NCBI RefSeq assembly: GCF_001463905.1
Contig: NZ_BBWR01000016.1
Location: forward strand, 186,001-250,000
Length of the DNA stretch: 64,000 nt
Direction of reading: 5' to 3'
Source: Aureimonas frigidaquae
GTDB taxonomy: Bacteria; Pseudomonadota; Alphaproteobacteria; Rhizobiales; Rhizobiaceae
Position numbers and translations under genes: made by a program. The first letter of the stretch is position 1; each line of letters opens with the position of its first letter. The notes under the pieces were generated by a model. It was given only the letters and a program-made list of their open reading frames with translations, ran no database searches and was not told the origin of the DNA. This document shows, in pieces, positions 16,497 to 26,221 of this stretch.

Positions 16497-18155
16497 ATGG
16501 CCGACGAGCGGCATGCGACCCAAACGGCAGTTCACGAACTTCGCGATGCGGGGTTGGCGTCCAACGCCTGGCCCTTTGAGGAAGCGCGAAAACTGCTGGC
16601 GCGGACGCAGGCACCCGGCTTCAAGGGCGAGATCCTGTTCGAGACGGGCTACGGGCCATCCGGCCTGCCGCATATCGGCACCTTCGGGGAAGTCGCCCGC
16701 ACCTCCATGGTGCGCCACGCCTTCGAGGTGCTGACGGAAGGCAAGGTGCCCACGCGCCTGATCTGCTTTTCGGACGATATGGACGGCTTGCGCAAGGTGC
16801 CGGACAACGTGCCCAACCGCGAGGTTCTGGCCGGCTACATCGGCAAGCCACTCAGCCGGGTGCCCGACCCGTTCACCGACGCCTATCCGTCCTTCGCCGC
16901 AGCCAACAATGCCCGTTTACGGGCATTTCTGGACCGCTTCGGCTTCGAATACGAGTTCGCCTCCGCCACCGATTACTATACGTCCGGCCGCTTCGACGCG
17001 ATGCTCCTGCGCATGCTCGCCGCCTATGACGCGGTGATGGAGATCATCCTGCCCACCCTCGGGCCCGACCGGCGCGCCACCTATTCGCCCTTCCTGCCCA
17101 TCAGCCCGCGGACCGGCAACGTTCTGCAGGTGCCCATGGTGGAGCGCGACGTGGCACGCGGGATGGTGGCCTATATCGATCCCGATACGGGCGAGCGCGT
17201 GGAAACGAGCGTGACGGGCGGCGCGGTCAAGTGCCAGTGGAAGGCGGACTGGGCGCTGCGCTGGGCGGCCCTGAAGGTCGATTACGAGATGGCCGGCAAG
17301 GACCTGATCGACAGCGTCACCCTGTCCTCAAGGATCTGCGCGGCGCTGGGCGAGACCCCGCCCGACGGGTTCAACTACGAACTCTTCCTGGACGAGAACG
17401 GCGGCAAGATCTCCAAGTCCAAGGGCAACGGCCTGACCATCGACCAGTGGCTCACCTATGCCTCGCCGCGCAGCTTGTCCTTCTACATGTTCAACAAGCC
17501 GCGTGCTGCCAAGAAGCTGCATTTCGACGTCATTCCCAAGGCCGTGGACGATTACTACGCCTTCGTCGACGCCTATGGCCGGCAGGATCTGAAGCAGCAG
17601 CTGCAGAACCCGGTCTGGCATATCCACAAGGGCGATGTGCCGGGCAAGGGGATCGACGTTCCCTTCGCCATGCTCCTCAACCTCGTCTCCGCATCGAATG
17701 CCGGCGACAAGCAGACGCTGTGGGGCTTCATCTCCCGCTATGCGCCGGGCGTGACGCCGCAGACGGCGCCGGAGCTGGACGAACTGGTCGGCTATGCGCT
17801 CGCCTATTTTGAGGATTTCGTCCGCCCGGCCAAGACGTTCCGGGCGCCGGACCCCGAGGAACGTGAGGCTTTGAAGGCGCTCGACAAACGGCTTGCCGAA
17901 CTGCCGGCCGGCGCCGATGCCGCTGACATCCAGGATGCTGTCCTGGATGTCGCCCGGCCCCTGGCCCGGTATCAGGATCCGCGCAAGACTGGGCCCGATG
18001 GTGGCCCGGGCGTCTCTGTCGAGTGGTTCCAGGCGCTGTACCAAATCCTTCTGGGGCAGGAGCGCGGCCCGCGCTTCGGGTCCTTCGTGGCGCTCTACGG
18101 CATTGCCGAGACGCGGGCGCTGATCGCGGCTGCGCTGGATGGCACAATCGCCTGA
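16497..18155 (+). CDS. lysK: Class I lysine--tRNA ligase
   Basis: A 552-residue class I-type lysyl-tRNA synthetase, found in archaea, spirochaetes and most alphaproteobacteria in place of the class II enzyme. The HIGH-like signature is [12 protein letters not shown] near residue 60, and the KMSKS-like loop is KISKSKGNG near residue 300. The long helical C-terminal part binds the anticodon. It charges tRNA-Lys such as the gene at 876-951. Its stop is only 7 bases from the convergent nuclease-like gene. Confidence 0.95.
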   Translation: MADERHATQTAVHELRDAGLASNAWPFEEARKLLARTQAPGFKGEILFETGYGPSGLPHIGTFGEVARTSMVRHAFEVLTEGKVPTRLICFSDDMDGLRKVPDNVPNREVLAGYIGKPLSRVPDPFTDAYPSFAAANNARLRAFLDRFGFEYEFASATDYYTSGRFDAMLLRMLAAYDAVMEIILPTLGPDRRATYSPFLPISPRTGNVLQVPMVERDVARGMVAYIDPDTGERVETSVTGGAVKCQWKADWALRWAALKVDYEMAGKDLIDSVTLSSRICAALGETPPDGFNYELFLDENGGKISKSKGNGLTIDQWLTYASPRSLSFYMFNKPRAAKKLHFDVIPKAVDDYYAFVDAYGRQDLKQQLQNPVWHIHKGDVPGKGIDVPFAMLLNLVSASNAGDKQTLWGFISRYAPGVTPQTAPELDELVGYALAYFEDFVRPAKTFRAPDPEEREALKALDKRLAELPAGADAADIQDAVLDVARPLARYQDPRKTGPDGGPGVSVEWFQALYQILLGQERGPRFGSFVALYGIAETRALIAAALDGTIA

Positions 18156-18162
18156 CGACCGT

Positions 18163-18861
18163 TCAGTCGGTAGCCTCGCCCAGGCGCCAGAGGCCGCGTT
18201 GCGCACGCTGCGCGGCTTCCGCCTCCGCCTGGTAGGGGCTTCCCGGCTGCGGCTTGGCCCAGCCCTGACGCACCAGCCATGCGGCGACATCCTCGCCGCC
18301 CAGGGTGCAGCGCGCGTCGAGCGTCTGGCCGGCGGAACTTTCCGGCGGAACGTCGCACCGGATGCTGCGTCCGCGCAGCCATCCGCGCAGGGCCGTCCGC
18401 GCCTGCGCGCCGCAGGGCACGGTTGCGCCCCCGCTTGCGCAGCGCGCCTGCGCGCCGATCGGCTGCAATCCGCGCAGGCGGACGGTCATGCCCTCGGCCT
18501 CGAAGCTCGTCGCCGTGGCAGCCACCGGGCGCAGGAAGGTCCGGCCGTCATTGTCTGCCGCGGTGTCTTGCGCCGGGCCTGCGGGCGGGCTCTGCACCGC
18601 TTGCGATCCGCCGGAGGGCGCAGGCGACACCGGAACAGGTGTCGGCGCGGGGGAGGGCTCCACCACGCGACGGGCCAGGCCTGACCCGCCGGGATCGGAC
18701 TGCGGCGGTGCGGGCGGCGCTTCCGCCACGATCCGGGCGCGCTGCGTGCGCTCCTGCGGCCAGGACGGAAAGGTGGCGGGATCGGGCACGATCAGGAGAA
18801 CCAGGAGCATGGCGGCCAGAAGCGCGCCTGCGATCTTCAGGTTCCGCATGACGATCTTCAT
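18163..18861 (-). CDS. Membrane-anchored thermonuclease-fold (SNase-like) protein, catalytic residues changed
   Basis: A 232-residue protein with one N-terminal membrane helix (residues about 8-26), a long Pro/Ala-rich linker, and a C-terminal staphylococcal-nuclease fold (residues about 120-228). The fold is recognised by VRLRGLQPIG, PCGAQARTALRGWL and DVAAWLVRQGWAKP. In active nucleases the first motif reads like RLxGIDAPE, with catalytic Asp and Glu; here those positions are Gln and Gly. Four Cys may form two disulfides in the periplasm. It is probably a binding or structural protein rather than a nuclease. Confidence 0.75.
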   Translation of the reverse strand: MKIVMRNLKIAGALLAAMLLVLLIVPDPATFPSWPQERTQRARIVAEAPPAPPQSDPGGSGLARRVVEPSPAPTPVPVSPAPSGGSQAVQSPPAGPAQDTAADNDGRTFLRPVAATATSFEAEGMTVRLRGLQPIGAQARCASGGATVPCGAQARTALRGWLRGRSIRCDVPPESSAGQTLDARCTLGGEDVAAWLVRQGWAKPQPGSPYQAEAEAAQRAQRGLWRLGEATD

Positions 18862-18930
18862 TGGCGCGTCCCGGCTGTCATTCCCCGGGGGGTAAGATAT
18901 TGCCGCATGCGCCTTTGGAAAGCCCGAAGC

Positions 18931-19548
18931 CTATTGGCTCGCCCATTCTATCGCCGCCATGCTGCGGATGGCATTTCGGGTGAAGCGCAAAGGCGCGTCG
19001 CTGCCGAATGGCTTGATTTCGACCCGGCCCGGCAGGGCGCGGGCAAGCGTGCCGGCCAGAAGATCGCCCGATGACAGAAGGACGAGGACCCGTCGGGGCG
19101 GCTTGGGGTCGCTGACGGGAACGAGCAGGAGTGTGGTGCCGGGGCCATAGGCCGGGGCGAGAACGGACCCTGCCTCCACTTTGAGCGCGAAGGCGCCCGG
19201 AGTATCGCCGGCTCCCGGAATGGATACGGTCTGATCGGCGCGTGCAGCACCCGCCGTGTCAAGCCTGCTCTGCTGGCGGATATCGTCGAGACTGTGCAGC
19301 GGCAGTTCCAGCCGCTGGGGCCGACCGGCACCGGCGATGAAATCCTCGATCGAGGTGCCGGTGGCGGCGAGAACCTTGGAGATCGATTCCGTCGATGGCC
19401 AGCGCGGCCGACCATCCGGCGCACGCCGCTTCGACCGGTTGAACGAGGTCGCGTCAAGCCCCGCCTGCCGCGCCAGGGCCGACGCCGTCAGCCCATGTGC
19501 ATGGGCGAGACGATCGAGCGCCAGCCACCAGTCCTCGTTTGACAACAT
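18931..19548 (-). CDS. XRE-type transcriptional regulator with S24/LexA-like C-terminal domain
   Basis: A 205-residue regulator. The N-terminal helix-turn-helix includes LTASALARQAGLDATSFN near residue 20, followed by the conserved RWPSTESISKVLAATG. The C-terminal half resembles the S24 peptidase fold of phage CI and LexA, but I do not see a clear Ser-Lys dyad, so self-cleavage is doubtful. ATG 19548 gives the family N-terminus; a start at 19578 is possible. An inverted repeat upstream could be its own operator. It is divergent from brkB. Confidence 0.8.
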   Translation of the reverse strand: MLSNEDWWLALDRLAHAHGLTASALARQAGLDATSFNRSKRRAPDGRPRWPSTESISKVLAATGTSIEDFIAGAGRPQRLELPLHSLDDIRQQSRLDTAGAARADQTVSIPGAGDTPGAFALKVEAGSVLAPAYGPGTTLLLVPVSDPKPPRRVLVLLSSGDLLAGTLARALPGRVEIKPFGSDAPLRFTRNAIRSMAAIEWASQ

Positions 19549-19592
19549 GCGCCGGACGACTCCCGTATACGGCACCAAATCTCATCTAGTAA

Positions 19593-19605
19593 TTGCAATA
19601 CGCAA
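19593..19605. promoter_or_regulatory. Inverted repeat, candidate autoregulatory operator
   Basis: TTGC-N5-GCAA at 19593-19605 lies 45 bases upstream of the regulator start and overlaps a plausible -10 region for it (TTGCAT, 17 bases, TATTGC on the minus strand). Confidence 0.3.
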
Positions 19606-19631
19606 CTTATGAGGCACATGCAAAGCGGTGC

Positions 19632-19656
19632 GGAACTTTGTTCCAAAAACGGCATT
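19632..19656 (+). promoter_or_regulatory. Candidate GGAAC-type (EcfG/RpoE2-like) promoter for brkB
   Basis: GGAAC at 19632-19636, 16 bases, then CATT at 19653-19656: the same spacing and -10 bases as the candidate ahead of the entericidin gene. The brkB-like gene starts 87 bases downstream. Confidence 0.4.
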
Positions 19657-19742
19657 TGGGTTGCGACCCGGTTGTTGGGGCGCGATGATGCAGCGGGGAA
19701 CGGGTGCGGCGGCCGGATGGTTCCCGGCGAGGGGGCCATAGG

Positions 19743-20816
19743 ATGGTTGTGAAGAGCTTGCGTTTTGCGCCGCATACGACCGAGGAAACGAAGATGCGCG
19801 CAAGCGAGCCCGGGCGGGGCCGCAGCGCGACGGGCCCGTTCGGCATTCCCTTCAAAGGGTGGAAGGACATTGCGGCGCGGCTGTGGGTGTCCTTCTTCGA
19901 AGACCGGATCATGCTCATCGCCGCCGGGGCGACCTTCTACCTGTTGCTCGCCCTGTTCCCGGCGCTCGCCGTGTTCGTGTACTTTTACGGGCTGATGGCC
20001 GATCCGGCGACGATTGCCGGCCATATCGTATTTCTGGCGCGTTTCCTGCCGCAAGCCGGGCTCGAACTGGTCAATGCCCAGCTCGAATATCTCGTCAGCC
20101 AGAACCGGTCATCGCTCTCGGTCGGATTCGTGACGAGCTTGCTCTTTGCCCTGTGGAGCGCCAATAACGGCATCAAGACGCTCTTCGAAGCCATGAACGT
20201 CGCCTATGGAGAGCAGGAAGAGCGCAGCTTCATCAAGCTCAATCTCGTTGCGCTGTGCTTCACGCTCGGGGCGATCTTCATCATCAGCGTCCTTTTCATC
20301 GGCATCGGCCTCGTTCCCGTGATCATGGGGCTGATCGGCGCGTCGAGCCTGACCGACGATCTGGTCTTCATCGGCCGCTGGCCGATCATCTTCGGGCTGG
20401 TGGTTATGTCGATCGGCCTGATCTACCGCTACGGGCCAAGCCGCGCCCGGGCGCGATGGGCGTGGGTCCTGTTCGGGGCCGCCGTCACCGCATCGGTCTG
20501 GATGGCCGCGACGCTCGGCTTTTCCTGGTACCTGACCAACTTCGCTAATTACGGCGCGATGTACGGCTCTCTCAGCGCGATCATCGGCTTCATGATGTGG
20601 GTGTGGATCTCGTCCGTCATCTTCATCCTGGGAGCGGAGATCAACGCCGAGATGGAGCATCAGACGGCGGTGGACACGACGGTGAGCGGCGATACGCCGC
20701 TCGGCCTGCGGGGTGCGCGCGTCGCCGATACGATCGGCGCCCGCGCCGGCGGCGACAGGCCGCCCCCCGTGGAAAAACCGGGCCTCTTCGGCTGGTTCCG
20801 CAGCAAGCAGCGGTGA
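19743..20816 (+). CDS. YihY/BrkB-family inner-membrane protein
   Basis: A 357-residue polytopic protein with six hydrophobic segments between about residues 55 and 300, matching the YihY/virulence-factor BrkB family. Diagnostic motifs are AAGATFYLLLALFPALA in the first helix and LSAIIGFMMWVWISS near residue 280. The cytosolic tail is Pro/Gly-rich. The name is historic; RNase BN activity is not a property of this family. ATG 19794, with GAGGAA upstream, is an alternative start. Confidence 0.88.
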   Translation: MVVKSLRFAPHTTEETKMRASEPGRGRSATGPFGIPFKGWKDIAARLWVSFFEDRIMLIAAGATFYLLLALFPALAVFVYFYGLMADPATIAGHIVFLARFLPQAGLELVNAQLEYLVSQNRSSLSVGFVTSLLFALWSANNGIKTLFEAMNVAYGEQEERSFIKLNLVALCFTLGAIFIISVLFIGIGLVPVIMGLIGASSLTDDLVFIGRWPIIFGLVVMSIGLIYRYGPSRARARWAWVLFGAAVTASVWMAATLGFSWYLTNFANYGAMYGSLSAIIGFMMWVWISSVIFILGAEINAEMEHQTAVDTTVSGDTPLGLRGARVADTIGARAGGDRPPPVEKPGLFGWFRSKQR

Positions 20817-20831
20817 CGCGACGCCCGCCCG

Positions 20832-23024
20832 TCAGGCGGGCGCAAAGCGCGCGTAGAAGGTTTCGCCGGCGGCCGCCATATCCCGCAACTGGGGGGTGGG
20901 CGCAAAGCGGGGCCCGTGGCTGGCGGCAAGACGCTCGCACAGCGCGACGAAGCGATCGACCCCCATCCCGTCGATGTAGGAGATCGCCCCGCCCGTGTAG
21001 GGCGCATAGCCGAAACCCAGTATGGAGCCGACATCGGCCTCACGCGGGTCGGTGACGACACCTTCCGCCATGGTGCGGGCCGCTTCCAGCGCCATTATGG
21101 CCAGGAAACGCTGCTGCAGCTCGGTCACGTCGATCGTGTCGGGGTCCTTCTGCTGGAACATCGCCTTCAGCCCCGGCCACAGATGTTTGCGCGCCGGCTT
21201 GGCCGGGTAGTCGTAGAAGCCCTTGCCGGCCTTGCGGCCGAGCCGACCGTCCGCCACCAGTGCGCTGACGAGCGCGTAATGGCCCTGGTCGACCGCGCCT
21301 GGCCCGAGATCGGCCATCGCCGCCTTCAGGATGCGGGCCGATAGATCGATCGCGACCTCGTCATTGAGGGCGAGGGGGCCGACCGGCATGCCGGCCATGC
21401 GTGCGGCATTCTCGATCATGGGTGCGGGAATGCCCTCGATCAGCATGTCGTAGGCTTCGGACATGTAGGCCAGGACGCAGCGATTGGCAAAGAAGCCGCG
21501 CGTATCGTTGACGACGATCGGGGTCTTGCGAATGGCGCGCACAAAATCCAGCGCGGTCGCGACCGCCGTTTCGCCCGTTTGCGCGCCCCGGATCACCTCG
21601 ACCAGCATCATCTTGTCCACGGGGGAGAAGAAGTGGATGCCAACGAAGCGGGCCGCGTCGGGAAAGCTCTCCGCAAGGCCCGTGATGGGCAGGGTCGAGG
21701 TGTTGGACGCGAAGATCGCATCCGGCTTCATGGCGGCGGCGGCGCGGGAAATGACATCCGCCTTGACGCCCCGGTCTTCGAAGACCGCTTCGATCACCAG
21801 ATCGGCGGCGGCGAGCGCCGCCATGTCGTCGGCAGGGGTGATACGGGCGAGCTGCGCGTCGGCCTTGTCGCGCGCCATGCGACCTTTTTCGACCTGCGCG
21901 GCCAGGAGGGTGGCGGAATGGTCCTTGCCCTTCTGCGCGGCGGGCATGTCCCGGTCTATCAGCACGACTTCCATTCCGGCCGCGGCGGCGACATGGGCGA
22001 TGCCGGCGCCCATGAAGCCCGCACCGATGACGGCGACGCGACGCGGCGTTGCCTCCGCGACGGAGCGCGGCCGTTTGGCGCCCTTCGAAAGTTCCTGCAT
22101 GGAGACGAAGAGGGAGCGGATCATCATGGCGGCCTGCGTGGTGCGCAGGACGGAGGCGAAGTAACGCTGCTCGACCCGAAGCGCCTGATCGATCGGCAGG
22201 AGCAGCCCCTCATAGACGCATTTCACGATGGCGCGGGCACCAGGATAGTTGTCGAAGGTTTCCTTGCGATAGAGCGAGGATACGGCCGGCCAGAGCTGCG
22301 CGCCGGCTGCGGAATAGACGGGGCCCGAGGGCAGTTTGTAACCCTTTTCGTCCCACGGCTTGATGGCCGGCAGGCCCGCCGCGATCATCGCCTTGGCAGC
22401 ATCCAGGAGCGCGGCGGGCTCGACACAGGCATCGATGAGCTTGCGCGACAGCGCCTTGTCCGCGCGCATCGTTTCGCCCTTCAGAAGCATTTGCAGGGCG
22501 GATTGCGTGTCCAGCATGCGGGCGATGCGCTGGGTGCCGCCGGCCCCGGGGAAGATGCCGACCTTCACCTCCGGCAGGCCCATCACCGCATTGGGCGTGG
22601 CGATCCGGCCATGGCAGGCGAGGGCCAGTTCGAAACCGCCGCCCATACAGGTTCCGTTGATCGCCGCCACGAAGGGTTTGCCGCAGGTCTCGATCCGCCG
22701 CCACAAGGCGCCCATTCGACCGCATTGTTCGAACAGGGCCTGCGCCGCCGCCTCCGGGTCGTCGCGCTTGAGCGCATCATGCGCTTCCAGCATACGGCCG
22801 AGCATCTTGAGGTCCGCGCCGCCCGTGAAGCTGCCCGCCTTGCCCGAGGTGAAGACGACGCCCTTGATCGTTGCATTGGCGGTTACGGCGTCGAGCACGG
22901 TTTCGATCTCGTCCATCACCGCTTCGGTGAAGACGTTCATGGATCGGTCGGGCATGTCCCAGGTCAGGGTGGCTATACCATCGGCATCGGTCGTCAGGTC
23001 GAAATTGCGCAGATCCATATTCAT
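20832..23024 (-). CDS. fadJ: Bifunctional enoyl-CoA hydratase/3-hydroxyacyl-CoA dehydrogenase (FadJ/FadB type)
   Basis: A 730-residue fatty-acid oxidation complex alpha subunit. The N-terminal crotonase domain carries [15 protein letters not shown] near residue 60 and [19 protein letters not shown] near 125, the oxyanion-hole region. The dehydrogenase half has the NAD motif [14 protein letters not shown] near residue 335 and the FFSPVDKM and [10 protein letters not shown] boxes. It hydrates enoyl-CoA and oxidises the 3-hydroxyacyl-CoA to the ketoacyl-CoA taken by the thiolase encoded just upstream. It is the last gene of a three-gene beta-oxidation operon, 9 bases after the thiolase stop. Confidence 0.94.
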   Translation of the reverse strand: MNMDLRNFDLTTDADGIATLTWDMPDRSMNVFTEAVMDEIETVLDAVTANATIKGVVFTSGKAGSFTGGADLKMLGRMLEAHDALKRDDPEAAAQALFEQCGRMGALWRRIETCGKPFVAAINGTCMGGGFELALACHGRIATPNAVMGLPEVKVGIFPGAGGTQRIARMLDTQSALQMLLKGETMRADKALSRKLIDACVEPAALLDAAKAMIAAGLPAIKPWDEKGYKLPSGPVYSAAGAQLWPAVSSLYRKETFDNYPGARAIVKCVYEGLLLPIDQALRVEQRYFASVLRTTQAAMMIRSLFVSMQELSKGAKRPRSVAEATPRRVAVIGAGFMGAGIAHVAAAAGMEVVLIDRDMPAAQKGKDHSATLLAAQVEKGRMARDKADAQLARITPADDMAALAAADLVIEAVFEDRGVKADVISRAAAAMKPDAIFASNTSTLPITGLAESFPDAARFVGIHFFSPVDKMMLVEVIRGAQTGETAVATALDFVRAIRKTPIVVNDTRGFFANRCVLAYMSEAYDMLIEGIPAPMIENAARMAGMPVGPLALNDEVAIDLSARILKAAMADLGPGAVDQGHYALVSALVADGRLGRKAGKGFYDYPAKPARKHLWPGLKAMFQQKDPDTIDVTELQQRFLAIMALEAARTMAEGVVTDPREADVGSILGFGYAPYTGGAISYIDGMGVDRFVALCERLAASHGPRFAPTPQLRDMAAAGETFYARFAPA

Positions 23025-23033
23025 GAACTCCCG

Positions 23034-24242
23034 TCAGACGCGTTCGATGATCGTGGCCGTGCCCATTCCGGCACCGATGCAGAGGGTGACGAGGGCGGTC
23101 TGTTTGCCCTGCCGCTCCAGTTCGTCCAGGGCCGTCCCCAGGATCATGGCGCCCGTCGCGCCCAGCGGATGGCCCATGGCGATGGCGCCGCCATTCGGGT
23201 TCATGCGCTCGGGGTCGATGTCGAAGGCCTGGAGGTAGCGCAGGACGACGGCGGCGAAGGCTTCGTTCAGCTCGAACAGGTCGATATCGGCGAGCGACAT
23301 GCCCGCCCGCTCCAGGAGCTTGTGGGTCACATCCACCGGGCCCGTCAGCATCAGGGCCGGGTCCGATCCGATATTGGCGAAGGCGCGGATGCGCGCCCGC
23401 GGGGCCAGGCCCATGGATGTGCCGGCCTGCCGGGAGCCGACAAGGACGGCGGCCGCGCCGTCGACGATGCCGGAGGAATTGCCGGCATGGTGGACGTGAT
23501 CGATGCTTTCGATCTCCGGATGCGCCTGGATGGCGACGGCATCGTAGCCGCCCATGGCCGCGACGGGCGCAAAGGACGGGTTCAGGCTCCCCAGCGCCTG
23601 CATGTCGGTTCCCGGCCGCATGTGTTCGTCCCGGTCCAGGATGACGAGACCGTTCTGGTCCCGCACGGGAACGACCGAGCGTTGAAAACGGCCTTCCGTC
23701 CAGGCCCGATGCGCGCGACGCTGGCTTTCCACGGCATAGGCGTCCACATCGTCCCGGGTGAAGCCGTATTTGGTGGCGATGAGATCGGCGGACACGCCCT
23801 GCGGCATGAAGTAGGACGGGATGCCGACCGAGGGATCCATGAACCAGGCGCCGCCCGACATGCCCATGCCGACGCGCGACATGCTTTCCACCCCGCCGGC
23901 CACGACGAGCTCGTCCGCCCCTTGCGCGACCTTGGCCGCCGCCAGATTGACGGCGTCGAGGCCCGACGCGCAGAAGCGCGAGATCTGCATGCCGGGTGCG
24001 CGGTTGTCGAACCCCGCTTCGAAGGCGGAAGCCTTGGGGATGACGGCGCCCGCTTCCCCGACCGGGTCGACGCAGCCGAAGATGATGTCGTCGATCCGGG
24101 CCGTATCGAGGGCATTCCTGTCACGCAGCGCCTCCAGCACCCGGGCGCCCAGCCGGACGGCCGGCACTTCGTGCAAAGCACCGTCCTTCTTGCCGCGTCC
24201 GCGCGGGGTGCGGACATGATCGTAGATGAATGCGTCGGCCAT
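23034..24242 (-). CDS. fadA: Acetyl-CoA C-acyltransferase (3-ketoacyl-CoA thiolase)
   Basis: A 402-residue thiolase that cleaves 3-ketoacyl-CoA in the last step of beta-oxidation. The nucleophile Cys is in [14 protein letters not shown] near residue 88, the His in [17 protein letters not shown] near 358, and the proton-transfer Cys in CIGAGMGTA near 390. I take ATG 24242 (MADAFIYD) over an upstream in-frame codon at 24257 because the latter overlaps the acyl-CoA dehydrogenase stop and the residues are not conserved. It is the middle gene of the operon. Confidence 0.94.
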   Translation of the reverse strand: MADAFIYDHVRTPRGRGKKDGALHEVPAVRLGARVLEALRDRNALDTARIDDIIFGCVDPVGEAGAVIPKASAFEAGFDNRAPGMQISRFCASGLDAVNLAAAKVAQGADELVVAGGVESMSRVGMGMSGGAWFMDPSVGIPSYFMPQGVSADLIATKYGFTRDDVDAYAVESQRRAHRAWTEGRFQRSVVPVRDQNGLVILDRDEHMRPGTDMQALGSLNPSFAPVAAMGGYDAVAIQAHPEIESIDHVHHAGNSSGIVDGAAAVLVGSRQAGTSMGLAPRARIRAFANIGSDPALMLTGPVDVTHKLLERAGMSLADIDLFELNEAFAAVVLRYLQAFDIDPERMNPNGGAIAMGHPLGATGAMILGTALDELERQGKQTALVTLCIGAGMGTATIIERV

Positions 24243-24256
24243 CTTCGTGCCTCCCA

Positions 24257-26038
24257 TCAGAATGCGTCGGCGTCGAGCGCCATGATGCTGCCGGCCCCGG
24301 CGGTGATGCGCCCGAGCCGCATGGCGGTTTCCGGCATCAGCCGTTCCATGAAGAAACGGGCCGTTGCAAGCTTGGCCTGCAGAAAGGCCGCGTCCTGCGG
24401 CGCGCCCGCGGCAAGGCGGGCCTGCGCGGCCACGGCCATGCGCGCCGACGACATGCCCAGCGCGACCAGGCCGAAAAGATGCATGTAGTCGCTCGCGCCG
24501 GCCGCGCCATGGTTCGGATCCTCCGCCCCCTTGGCGGCGAGCCAGGCGGTGGCCTGACGCAGATCCTGGAAGCCACGCGCCAGCCCCTTGCCGATGGCTG
24601 ACAGGGCAGGGTCGCCCGCCAGTTCATCGCAGAAGGCCGCGACGCTGGCGAAGTAGCGGGACACGGCGCGCCCGCCATCAAGGCCGAGTTTGCGACCGAC
24701 CAGATCCAGCGCCTGGATGCCGTTGGCGCCTTCGTAGATCTGGGCGATCCGCGCATCGCGCACGAATTGCTCCATGCCCCATTCGGCGATGTAGCCATGA
24801 CCGCCTAGGACCTGCTGCGCCATGACGGCATTGTCGAAGCCGAGATCGGTCAGCACGCCCTTGATGACCGGCGTCATCAGCCCGAGATGGTCGAGCGCTT
24901 CTGCCCGCTCCTGCGCATCCTTCGCATGGCGGGCGAGGTCGGCCGAGAGGGCCGTATGGAGGACGAGCGCGCGCCCGGCTTCGTTGATCGCCCGCATGGT
25001 CATGAGCATGCGGCGGATGTCGGGATGCACGATGATGGGATCGGCGGGGCGGTCGGGGAAGGCCGGCGACGGCAGGCTGCGGCCCTGCAGCCGCTCCCGC
25101 GCATAGGCGACCGCGTTCTGATAGGCGATCTCGGACACGGCGAGGCCCTGTACGCCGACGCCGAGCCGTGCCTCGTTCATCATGGTGAACATGGCCGCCA
25201 GGCCGCGATGCGCTTCGCCCAGGAGCCAGCCGGTGGCCCCGTCATAGTTCATCACGCAGGTCGCGTTGCCGTGAATGCCCATCTTCTCTTCGATGGCGCC
25301 ACAGGACAGTGCGTTGCGCGTGCCGTCGGCATAGAGCTTGGGCACGATGAAGAGCGATATGCCCCGCACGCCCGCCGGTGCCCCGTCGATCCGCGCCAGC
25401 ACCAGGTGGAGGATGTTGTCGGACAGGTCGTGCTCTCCGGCGGAGATGAAGATCTTCTGCCCGGAAATGGCATGGGAGCCGTCGGCGTGCGGGGTTGCGC
25501 GGCAGCGCAACAGGCCGAGATCGGTGCCGCAGTGCGGCTCCGTCAGATTCATGGTGCCGGTCCAAGTTCCGGCGATCATGGGCGCGAGGTAGTTGGCCTT
25601 CTGCTGCGGGGTGCCATGCGTCTCGATGGCGGCGATGGCCCCGGCCGTCAGGCCCGGATACATGGCAAGGGCCATGTTGGCGGAGGACATGTATTCGTTG
25701 GCCGCCACCGCCAGGACATGGGGCAGACCCTGGCCGCCGAACTGCGGATCGGCCGACAGGCCGCCCCAGCCCGCCGAACAGAAGCGGGCATAGGCTTCCC
25801 GGAAGCCGGGCGGTGTCGTCACGCTGCCATCACCATGCCGGGTGCAGCCGGTACGATCGCCGATGGCGTTCAACGGGTGGAAGACATCGGCGGCGAAGCG
25901 CCCGGCCTCCGTCAGGATCGCGGCCACCATGTCGGGCGTCGCATCCTCGAAGCCGGTATGGCCACTATACCGGTAGAGACCGGCGACAGCCTCCAGCGCA
26001 AACTGCGTGTCGGCGACAGGCGGGATGTAGACAGTCAT
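24257..26038 (-). CDS. Acyl-CoA dehydrogenase with extended C-terminal domain
   Basis: A 593-residue FAD enzyme that introduces the 2,3-double bond into acyl-CoA. Family signatures are MNLTEPHCGTDLG near residue 165, ISGQKIFISAGEHD near 195, and QVLGGHGYIAEWGMEQFVRDARI near 410, with EGANGIQALDLVGRKL; the catalytic Glu is expected near the latter. The 593-residue length and C-terminal extension match the long acyl-CoA dehydrogenases clustered with fadA/fadJ in alphaproteobacteria. First gene of the operon; GGAGGAG precedes the ATG, and an inverted repeat at 26061-26076 is a candidate operator. Confidence 0.92.
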   Translation of the reverse strand: MTVYIPPVADTQFALEAVAGLYRYSGHTGFEDATPDMVAAILTEAGRFAADVFHPLNAIGDRTGCTRHGDGSVTTPPGFREAYARFCSAGWGGLSADPQFGGQGLPHVLAVAANEYMSSANMALAMYPGLTAGAIAAIETHGTPQQKANYLAPMIAGTWTGTMNLTEPHCGTDLGLLRCRATPHADGSHAISGQKIFISAGEHDLSDNILHLVLARIDGAPAGVRGISLFIVPKLYADGTRNALSCGAIEEKMGIHGNATCVMNYDGATGWLLGEAHRGLAAMFTMMNEARLGVGVQGLAVSEIAYQNAVAYARERLQGRSLPSPAFPDRPADPIIVHPDIRRMLMTMRAINEAGRALVLHTALSADLARHAKDAQERAEALDHLGLMTPVIKGVLTDLGFDNAVMAQQVLGGHGYIAEWGMEQFVRDARIAQIYEGANGIQALDLVGRKLGLDGGRAVSRYFASVAAFCDELAGDPALSAIGKGLARGFQDLRQATAWLAAKGAEDPNHGAAGASDYMHLFGLVALGMSSARMAVAAQARLAAGAPQDAAFLQAKLATARFFMERLMPETAMRLGRITAGAGSIMALDADAF

Positions 26039-26060
26039 GCGCCGAGCTCCTCCTCGATTG

Positions 26061-26076
26061 ACGTTTTCGTAAACGT
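26061..26076. promoter_or_regulatory. Inverted repeat ahead of the beta-oxidation operon
   Basis: ACGTTT-TCGT-AAACGT, perfect 6-bp arms, 22 bases upstream of the acyl-CoA dehydrogenase start. It resembles operators of MerR-family LiuR regulators, which control acyl-CoA and branched-chain catabolism. No regulator gene is adjacent. Confidence 0.45.
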
Positions 26077-26129
26077 AATATGGGTCGGCTGTAAAGTCCT
26101 GTCCTATTCGCCCGCCGGAACGTCCGGCA

Positions 26130-26148
26130 TTAGCGGGCGATTAACCAT
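26130..26148 (+). promoter_or_regulatory. Candidate CtrA binding site ahead of the podJ-like gene
   Basis: TTAG at 26130-26133, 7 bases, then TTAACCAT at 26141-26148. This is the CtrA pattern TTAA-N7-TTAA with one mismatch, and the second half equals the rhizobial half-site TTAACCAT. It lies 74-92 bases before the podJ-like start. Confidence 0.5.
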
Positions 26149-26221
26149 TCCACGGGAAGATGCAGAGGCGGATGTGCAATGACGCCGGATCCCCCGCGGG
26201 GATGCGTTCGAGGGGACCGAG

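Noticed and set aside
21579-24488. 969-codon open frame on the plus strand across the fad operon
   Set aside because: Antisense to fadJ and fadA; His/Arg/Gly-rich shadow typical of high-GC genes, no ribosome site or domain.
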